Shown piece by piece: positions 58,006 to 64,000 of a stretch of 64,000 bases of DNA (positions within the stretch are counted from its first letter, which is position 1; every line of letters starts with the position of its first letter). The position numbers and the translations under genes were made by a program. This DNA is from Crossiella sp. CA-258035. Its GTDB lineage: Bacteria > Actinomycetota > Actinomycetes > Mycobacteriales > Pseudonocardiaceae. Location: positions 4,496,001 through 4,560,000 of the forward strand of contig NZ_CP116413.1 in the NCBI RefSeq assembly GCF_030064675.1, in the 5' to 3' direction. Under the pieces are notes generated by a model that saw nothing but the letters and a program-made list of their open reading frames with translations, did no database searches and had not been told where the DNA came from.

Positions 58006-60795
58006 TTACGGATCATGCCGCTTGTGGATCAATCCTCGTCGCGGATCGTAGTTCAGGGTGAAGGCGGGCTCGCCGTGCCGCAGCACGGCCGTGCGGTGCT
58101 CGTCGAGGACAAGCACCAGCTGCCCTTTGAGCAGCGGGGCGAGCTGGAAGCTGGGGATGTAGTTGGACTCCACAGCGGTGATCACCGCGTCGAGGACACC
58201 GGGATGGCTCAGCGCCAAGGGCAGTCGCAGCGAGCACGCCGCGATCACCGCCGCCTGCTGCGGTGGCACCGCCAGGTCAGTGGGAACAGGTTCACCGCCG
58301 CCGCGAGCGATCCATGCCGGGGTCAGCAGGCCACCGGCGGAATCGCGTTGCACGACAAGAACTTCCAGGGACTCGGCGCCGTCACGAACCTGCGCCAGAC
58401 CGGTGTGATCATCGTCGGCGTCACCGACACCGGCCCGCACCCACCCGATCAGCGAGGTGCCCGTGGGCGGGCCGAGCCGGAAGTCCTGCGCCGCCTCCAC
58501 GCGGCGAACCTCAGTCACCGCGGCCTGTTCGGCGGCAGCGAGCATGTGCTCCTGCCAGGCAGCCGGGCCCAGTGGCTGTTCGCCGTAGGCCTGCTGCACC
58601 AGCGGGGAGATGTCGCGAGGCAGCATGATCTCCGGCCTACCGGTCAGCAGTGCGGCGGCGCGCAGCAAGGTGTACTCGCCGTAGACCCGCCGGGACCCCG
58701 CCACCGCCCGCACTGGTGCGGCGCTCCAGTCGAGCACCCCGGTCAGCGCGCAACGCGCCTGCCGCAACGGGGCAGGCCGATCGCGGGGGTGACGGTGCAG
58801 CCGGCCCAGGCGTTGCAACACCAGGTCCATCGGCGCCAGGTCGGTGACCATGAGGTCGAAGTCCACGTCCAGGGACTGCTCCACCACCTGCGAGGCCACC
58901 ACGATGTGCCGAAGCGGACGGTCACCGTCGGGGCCGAAGCGGTGCAGCAGGCCCTGGTCGATGCGGGCGCGGTCGCAGGCCAGGAACCGGGAGTGGTTGA
59001 TCGTGACCTGCTCGGCGCCGAACTCCTCCTCCAAACGCTGCGCGGTCTCCTGCACCCGGGCGACGGTGTTGCGCACCACCACCGCGCACCCGCCCTGGGC
59101 CAGGTGCTCACGCAGGTAGGCCACCAGCGTGTCCAGGTCATCCTCAAGATGATCCAGGGCCACGGTGTTGTCGCCGCCGTCGGCGGGCACGGTGAGCGGG
59201 GGCAGACCGCCGGAGCTGGCCAGCAGCGGATAGCCCATGTCGGTGGCTGCCGCGGGGTGGCTCTGGTTGTCATAGGCAGCCAGCAACTGCGCCCGCCGGG
59301 AGGTGGGCAAAGTAGCTGACAGCAGGACCACCGGAACCCGGTAGGCGCCCAGCCATTCCAGCACTCGGAGCAGGTACTGCGACATGAACACGTCGTAGGC
59401 GTGCACCTCATCGATGATCACGACCTTGCCCGCCAGCCCCAGGTGCCGCAGCATCAAGTGCCTGCTTTTCAACCCGGCGAACAGGATCTGGTCGATCGTG
59501 CCCACCACGAAGCAGGCCAGCACACCCTTCTTGCGGCCGCGCAGCCACTGGTGCGCCACCAGCGCGCCGCCGTCGTGCTCCTCGCCGATGCTGGCGAAGT
59601 ACCCGGCCCGCACCAGCCCGGCGAACTCCTCGTTCGAGCTGGCCTTGCCGTGGGCCAGCGTCACGCTCACCCTGCTGCCGGTGCGAGGCAGGCGCTCCAG
59701 CCAGGCCCGCACCCGGGAGAACATCGCATCGGTGCTTGCCTGGGTCGGCAACGCCACGAAACAGCCCCCCGCACCGGAGCGGGCGGCCAGAACCTCCGCA
59801 GCCAGCAACGCCGCCTCGGTCTTGCCGTTGCCCATCGGCGCCTCAATGATCAGCAACCCGGGTTGTTGCTGTCTGCGGGCCAGCTCGACAGCGGCCACCT
59901 GCACCCGGCGCGCCGGAGTGTTCGGGCGGTCGAATCGCTGCTGGAACAACAACTCCGCGCTCGTGCTGGCCAGCTCCGCAGTCCACGGCGCGGGCAGGTC
60001 CAACTTCTGCCACGCGTGCTCCAGCCGCACCACGGTGTCCAGACAGCGGGGCGGCTCGTGGGCGCGCAGCAACGGGAACAGCTCGGCGTTGGAGGCGATC
60101 CAGTCGGCCACGATCACCAGACCGGTCAGCAACACCTGGCTGGGCACGCTCAGCCGCACCTCCCGCCACCGGGTCCAGTCGATGCCCGCATCGGCCCGTT
60201 CCAGGAAGTGCTCCCGTGCCTGCTGCCACACCCCGGTACCGCGCAGTTCCGGGTGCTGGCGCACGAGCTGCAGTTGGCTGTCCTCGGGCGGCACACCGTG
60301 GTGACTGCCCACGATCGCGGCCAGCTGGGCGGCGATGCCCCGCCGGGGAAGGTCATGCCGGCCTGCCAGCCACTCCTGAACCGCGGCATGTCCCACCAAG
60401 GCGTGGGTGAGCGCGCCGCGTTGGGGGTGGTGGGCCAGCGCGGGGGAGGCGTTGAGGCCCGTATCGCGCATGCGGTCGGCCAGGGCGGGGACCTGGACCG
60501 CGAAGGCTGGGCTGGTTTTGCCGACATCGTGGGCACGGGCCAGCCAGTCCAGCAGCGCCCGCACATCCTCGGCACCGCACTGCGTATCGCGTGCCACGGT
60601 GTCGAGGATCTGGTGGGGTACCCAGCTTTCCGCCAGGCGGCGGGCTACCGCGCCGGTGTCGTCGAGGTGCTGGTGCAGGGGCAGCCAGTGGGTGAGCGCG
60701 CCGTGTTCGTCGCGCACTGATTTGGCCCACACCGCGGGCCATTGGAGCTCGGCAGGTGGTGGCGGGTCGTTGGTGGGCAGGAGGGTGGGGGACAC
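58006..60795 (-). CDS. cas3: CRISPR nuclease-helicase Cas3 (type I-E)
   Basis: A 929-aa HD nuclease plus superfamily 2 helicase. HD domain: HQHLDDTG and LARAHDVGKTSPAF (about residues 83-96), later GSHHGVPP. Helicase: PMGNGKTEAALLAAE (about 319-333), IIDEVHAYD (DEVH, about 458-466), LLSATLPTSR, and motif VI QRLGRLHRH. It degrades DNA marked by Cascade. The next cas gene lies 346 nt downstream across the mini-CRISPR, so Cas3 and Cascade are separately controlled. Confidence 0.97.
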   Translation of the reverse strand: MSPTLLPTNDPPPPAELQWPAVWAKSVRDEHGALTHWLPLHQHLDDTGAVARRLAESWVPHQILDTVARDTQCGAEDVRALLDWLARAHDVGKTSPAFAVQVPALADRMRDTGLNASPALAHHPQRGALTHALVGHAAVQEWLAGRHDLPRRGIAAQLAAIVGSHHGVPPEDSQLQLVRQHPELRGTGVWQQAREHFLERADAGIDWTRWREVRLSVPSQVLLTGLVIVADWIASNAELFPLLRAHEPPRCLDTVVRLEHAWQKLDLPAPWTAELASTSAELLFQQRFDRPNTPARRVQVAAVELARRQQQPGLLIIEAPMGNGKTEAALLAAEVLAARSGAGGCFVALPTQASTDAMFSRVRAWLERLPRTGSRVSVTLAHGKASSNEEFAGLVRAGYFASIGEEHDGGALVAHQWLRGRKKGVLACFVVGTIDQILFAGLKSRHLMLRHLGLAGKVVIIDEVHAYDVFMSQYLLRVLEWLGAYRVPVVLLSATLPTSRRAQLLAAYDNQSHPAAATDMGYPLLASSGGLPPLTVPADGGDNTVALDHLEDDLDTLVAYLREHLAQGGCAVVVRNTVARVQETAQRLEEEFGAEQVTINHSRFLACDRARIDQGLLHRFGPDGDRPLRHIVVASQVVEQSLDVDFDLMVTDLAPMDLVLQRLGRLHRHPRDRPAPLRQARCALTGVLDWSAAPVRAVAGSRRVYGEYTLLRAAALLTGRPEIMLPRDISPLVQQAYGEQPLGPAAWQEHMLAAAEQAAVTEVRRVEAAQDFRLGPPTGTSLIGWVRAGVGDADDDHTGLAQVRDGAESLEVLVVQRDSAGGLLTPAWIARGGGEPVPTDLAVPPQQAAVIAACSLRLPLALSHPGVLDAVITAVESNYIPSFQLAPLLKGQLVLVLDEHRTAVLRHGEPAFTLNYDPRRGLIHKRHDP

Positions 60796-61029
60796 GCCGG
60801 TGTGTAGGTGGAATGCGGTGCCTCGTTAGCCGTCTCGATACCGATTCCCACGATGGGGTTGCTACCGAAGGGTTTTCCTGCGCTGGCTTGTGTCGTGGCG
60901 GTAACGCGCGTGCTGAAGACGGTCCAGCGGTCGATGACCGCGGGCGCTCTGTGTATTCGCTGCAAAGGTGACAGGTCGCTGTATCCAGAGTGAACGGGCT
61001 TCCGGCTCGAAGGAACGGTCTCTGGTTGG

Positions 61030-61710
61030 GGTCGAGCCCCGCATGCGCGGGGACGACGCCGGGTCCTCATGGATCGGCCGGCCGGAGTCGGGACCACCCC
61101 CGCCTGCGCGGGGACGACGCGCTACCCGGCAACGCCCGGCTGGCTGAGCAGGGACCACCCCCGCCTGCGCGGGGACGACGGCAACTACCGCATGTCCGGG
61201 CTGGTCGGCGCGGGACCACCCCCGCCTGCGCGGGGACGACCCTCGCCGGGCGTGCGGCGCTTACGGCGAGCCAGGACCACCCCCGCCTGCGCGGGGACGA
61301 CCGGTCGAGGTGGACCAGCCGCCCGGGGCAGGACGGACCACCCCGCCTGCGCGGGGACGACACACAACGGGACCGATCTCGTCCATCAATCCTCGGACCA
61401 CCCCCGCCTGCGCGGGGACGACCGACTGCGGAACCCGGGATATCCGGCGAGATAGGGACCACCCCGCCTGCGCGGGGACGACTTCGGGACCGGTGGGACG
61501 CTGTCTCAGCTGATTGGACCACCCCCGCCTGCGCGGGGACGACTGGATGGCCAGCGCCGTCCGGCCCGCGCTGCGCGGACCACCCCCGCCTGCGCGGGGA
61601 CGACATGTTCAACCCGACCGTTCTCGCGGCAAAGGCGGACCACCCCCGCCTGCGCGGGGACGACCCGGCTATGGCTCTGCGCAGCCTGCATTCCACGGGA
61701 CCACCCGGGT
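61030..61710 (-). CRISPR. CRISPR array C, 11 repeats, leader end truncated
   Basis: Repeats at 61030 (degenerate), 61091, 61152, 61213, 61274, 61335, 61395, 61456, 61516, 61577 and 61637, period 60-61 bp, with a partial twelfth at 61698. Repeats carry the older GGGTGGTCC end; three-nucleotide variants and 27-nt forms occur. Orientation is as in arrays A and B. The degenerate repeat is on the left (trailer) end, while the right end breaks off inside a repeat, so the leader seems lost. No spacer is shared with arrays A or B by eye. Confidence 0.96.
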
Positions 61711-61969
61711 GTGTCCGGCCGTTGCCGCCGGAGACGTCGTCGGCTCCGCGGGGCCCGCGGAGGCCTTGGTGCCGGCCACGCCCACCGACAGGATCGCAGT
61801 CAGCGCGGCCTGGCCCCGCTGCGGATGTACTGACCAGCATCTTCTGGCGCCGCGGACAGCAGCTGAACCTTGGTGGCCCGGGTCCTCGAGGAGCGGGGGC
61901 ACCGGGCTGCCCCGGTGCGGCGGCCGTTCGGCGGCACCAAGGTCAACTCCTGTGGCCGCACCGGCCCGG

Positions 61970-62596
61970 TTACCCGCCCAGCCGCGCGGTGGCGACGTCG
62001 GTCCACTCGTAGGCCTTGTGGTCGCGGTTCAGGTCGATCAGCGAGACCGCGGAGATGCTCACCGTCGCGGTGTGCCCGCCGTGGGTGGCCAGCGCCCGCG
62101 CCACCGGCTCGGCCGGTCCAGCGGTGTTGGAGTAGCCCAGCGAGACGTGCGCGCGGAATCCTTCCTCAGGCTCGGGCACGTTGTCCTGGCCCCACACGTC
62201 GCCGATAGCCGCGCGGATCTCCAGCCGTAGCTTGGCGAGCGAGTGCAGCGGGAGCGCTGGCATCTGGACTCCCTCGGGGTCGACCTGGGCCGGGCCGAGG
62301 GTGGCGGTGATCGGCTCCAGTTCGGCGCAGCGCCGTTGGGCCGCGGCCACGATCCGGTCGACGTCGTCCCTGGCCACCTCGTCGGTGAACCCGATGCCCT
62401 GCAACGTCAGGTGCAACCACCGCACCGGGATGGGATCCAGCACCGGCAGCAGGGCCAGCACCGGCTCGTAGTCGGCGACGAGCCGCTGCGCGTCCGGCTG
62501 GTCGGCGAAGGTCACGTGCCAGGTGTAGAAGGAGCGGCCAACTCGCCAACCGGGTCGCCACCACCAGTGGTCGCGCATCGGCTCCAGTTCGGACAC
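61970..62596 (-). CDS. 2H-phosphoesterase / 2'-5' RNA ligase-family protein
   Basis: A 208-aa LigT-like protein with the two HxT/S motifs in VRWLHLTLQGIGF and GFRAHVSLGYSN, the hallmark of 2H phosphoesterases acting on 2'-5' or cyclic phosphodiester bonds. The C-terminal strand ISAVSLIDLNRDHKAYEW is typical. GTG 62596 follows GGGAGGCGAG. It is 16 nt behind the TPR-type gene, probably co-transcribed, and 260 bp from array C; a link with RNA or nucleotide signalling in defence is only suggestive. Confidence 0.85.
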   Translation of the reverse strand: MSELEPMRDHWWWRPGWRVGRSFYTWHVTFADQPDAQRLVADYEPVLALLPVLDPIPVRWLHLTLQGIGFTDEVARDDVDRIVAAAQRRCAELEPITATLGPAQVDPEGVQMPALPLHSLAKLRLEIRAAIGDVWGQDNVPEPEEGFRAHVSLGYSNTAGPAEPVARALATHGGHTATVSISAVSLIDLNRDHKAYEWTDVATARLGG

Positions 62597-62612
62597 CTGC
62601 TCGCCTCCCGGG

Positions 62613-63608
62613 CTATGTGGTCAGTTCCTTGATCACCGTCTCACGGCGGAAGTCGACGATGGAACCCCGCACCCGGCCGGCCACCGCCCCGGGCATGCCG
62701 GTCACCATCTCGTCGACCTCCCGCACGCGGTGCAGCAGCGGATGGATGCGGTGTTCGGGCGCGGTCTCCAGCACCGGGGCGAGCGAGTTCTCCGCATTGC
62801 CGATGTCTCCGAGCACCAGGTGCGCCTTGACCTGCTGAAGCCGCATCATGCGCTCCGAACCGCGGTTGCGCAGGTGGTCCGGCGCGGCCTCGAACGCGGC
62901 CACCGCCCGGTCGGCCTGCTCCAGCGCCCGCGGCGCCTGCCCGAGCGCCAACTCGGCGTCCGACCACAGCGATCCGGCGCGATCCACGGAGCAGGTGAAC
63001 GGACCGTCCAGCTCGTTCTCAACACGCTCGGCCCCGTTGGCGGCAAGCTCGGCCTGGCGCAACGCGACGAGGGCACCGTTCTGGTCCCCGGCTCGTGCGA
63101 GATCCATCGCGAGCGCGCTCGACAGGTACAGGCGCGCCGTGCCGATCCCGGCGTACCGCAGGCCCTCGGCGGCGTGTCCGGCCGCACCGAGGTAGTCCCG
63201 CTGCCAGAAGGCCGTGGTGTGGCGCGTGGCCGCCACCCAGGCGCGCAGCGGGTTGTAGTCGGCGCGATCAGCGCACACCCAGGCCACCCGGGCGTGGGTC
63301 TCGGCCGCGCCGAGCTGGCCCAGGTCGACCGACATCCAGGCCAGCATGGTCAGCGACCAGCCCGCGGCGGCATACAACTCTTGGCTCTGCTGCGGGGTCT
63401 GGTGGCCATCGAGCAGGGTGAACGCCCGGTCGCGCAACGCCTTCGTGCGGGCGAACAACGGCAGGGTCGGTTCCTTGAGGTAGGCCCGCGCTACCTGCCG
63501 CACGTCGGAGTGCAACTCCTGGATGGTGAACTCGCCGACGTTGGTGGATTCCGCCCAGGACAGGAACCGCACGGACTCGTCGGCCGCGCTCATCAGCACC
63601 TCCTCCAC
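62613..63608 (-). CDS. TPR-rich regulator C-terminal part lacking its HTH
   Basis: A 331-aa all-helical protein: SAADESVRFLSWAESTNVGE, then LHSDVRQVARAYLKEPTLPL and FARTKALRDRAFTLLDGHQT. This matches the long C-terminal domain of actinomycete XRE-type regulators, which normally carry an N-terminal HTH. The frame is open upstream to about 63788 but encodes no HTH (…GLLGAATDADLGFRPSRRR). GTG 63608 or ATG 63593 are possible starts. So it is either a truncated regulator or a stand-alone sensor. Confidence 0.65.
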   Translation of the reverse strand: MEEVLMSAADESVRFLSWAESTNVGEFTIQELHSDVRQVARAYLKEPTLPLFARTKALRDRAFTLLDGHQTPQQSQELYAAAGWSLTMLAWMSVDLGQLGAAETHARVAWVCADRADYNPLRAWVAATRHTTAFWQRDYLGAAGHAAEGLRYAGIGTARLYLSSALAMDLARAGDQNGALVALRQAELAANGAERVENELDGPFTCSVDRAGSLWSDAELALGQAPRALEQADRAVAAFEAAPDHLRNRGSERMMRLQQVKAHLVLGDIGNAENSLAPVLETAPEHRIHPLLHRVREVDEMVTGMPGAVAGRVRGSIVDFRRETVIKELTT

Positions 63609-63809
63609 CAGCTGCGGGCCGGCGTGCTGGCAGGCGGGCGAGGTGCAGGACCGCGTTCGCCGGCGACTGGGCCGGAACCCGAGGTCGGCGTCCGTGGCCG
63701 CGCCCAGCAGTCCGGCGCCTCCAGCGACCCGCCGTGACGTGCCCCGTTGTCCGGCTCGCGCGGACCTGACTCCGTTGGCCCAGTTGGTTACTTACCGTGA
63801 TCAGCCGGC

Positions 63810-63834
63810 GGGGCGCGGCAAAATGCCGCGCCCC
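63810..63834. terminator. Strong GC hairpin
   Basis: GGGGCGCGGCA-AAA-TGCCGCGCCCC, an 11-bp perfect stem with a 3-nt loop, between the partial right-edge frame and the TPR gene. A likely transcription terminator, possibly for both strands. Confidence 0.7.
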
Positions 63835-63896
63835 TCAACAGCACGACGGCCAAGGCCGCCGAAGAAAAGATATGGGCCCAACGGCCCATACCACCA

Positions 63897-64000
63897 TCAA
63901 CCTGGTGGTCGCGCCGCAGCAGGTAGGAGCTGGTCGGGGACGCTGTGCTCGGGGTTCATGCCGAGATAGTTCCGCACGTCACCTCGGCGGTGGCACCGGC
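63897..64000 (-). CDS. Possible C-terminus of a gene entering from the right
   Basis: An open minus-strand frame ends HRRGDVRNYLGMNPEHSVPD, then QLLPAAARPPG and stop at 63897. It is directly followed by the strong hairpin, as expected for a gene end. Too short to name. Confidence 0.25.
   Translation of the reverse strand, partial: RCHRRGDVRNYLGMNPEHSVPDQLLPAAARPPG

Noticed and set aside
61030-61710. Array C transcribed rightward from a leader near cas3
   Set aside because: Repeat orientation is the same as array B and the degenerate terminal repeat is on the left, so the left end is the trailer.

Overview
The window is high-GC DNA with many GTG starts, ATGA/GTGA gene overlaps and probable leaderless promoters. 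Together with the gene content (deoxysugar biosynthesis, PadR/SARP/LuxR-type regulators, BlaI-M56, actinobacterial type I-E CRISPR) this points to a filamentous actinomycete, probably Pseudonocardiales. The genus cannot be fixed from the sequence alone.

Layout. (1) 1-13.3 kb is one edge of a glycosylated natural-product cluster: exporter ATPase, PadR regulator, two O-methyltransferases, FAD monooxygenase, PF04199-type cyclase, SnoaL-like protein, two SDRs, two glycosyltransferases and three NDP-deoxysugar genes, including an E1-type 3-dehydrase recognised by its Cys ligands and Lys-to-His change. It looks like tailoring of an aromatic polyketide; no PKS genes are in view. (2) 13.3-15.3 kb is a decayed zone with pieces of a XerD-like integrase, a CBS/BON/universal-stress fusion and an Rv1733c-like protein. 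(3) 15.3-24.5 kb carries a MalT-like LuxR regulator, a metal-site-less alkylsulfatase-like protein, a GAF-ANTAR protein, an amidase and a STAND/TPR ATPase. (4) 24.6-30.4 kb has an orphan glycopeptide-type glycosyltransferase, gene debris, a small secreted protein, a satellite CRISPR array (A) with a broken cas2, and a DNA-methylase fragment. (5) 30.5-47.5 kb is stress and metal resistance: merR-merB-like, an AlbA_2/Schlafen-type protein, a BlaI-M56 pair sharing an operator design with neighbouring genes, CopC, a CadD-like exporter, a CadC-type ArsR with a P-type ATPase, and a chimeric Trx/flavoprotein scar. (6) A large serine recombinase follows at 47.7 kb. (7) 49.2-61.7 kb is a complete type I-E CRISPR-Cas locus, cas3-(81-aa membrane protein)-cas8e-cse2-cas7-cas5-cas6e-cas1-cas2, all on the minus strand, flanked by arrays B and C. 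(8) 62-63.6 kb holds a 2H phosphoesterase and a TPR-rich regulator remnant.

Most notable signal: between cas3 and cas8e lies a degenerate two-repeat mini-CRISPR whose hairpins are exactly 61 bp apart, the same period as the real arrays. Its pseudo-spacer matches 16 of 17 bases of a site next to an AAG triplet, with the only mismatch at position 6, inside a TTGACG-N17-CAGTAT promoter just upstream. This reads as a built-in guide with which Cascade represses its own operon, like the CreA/CreR guides known from other type I systems.
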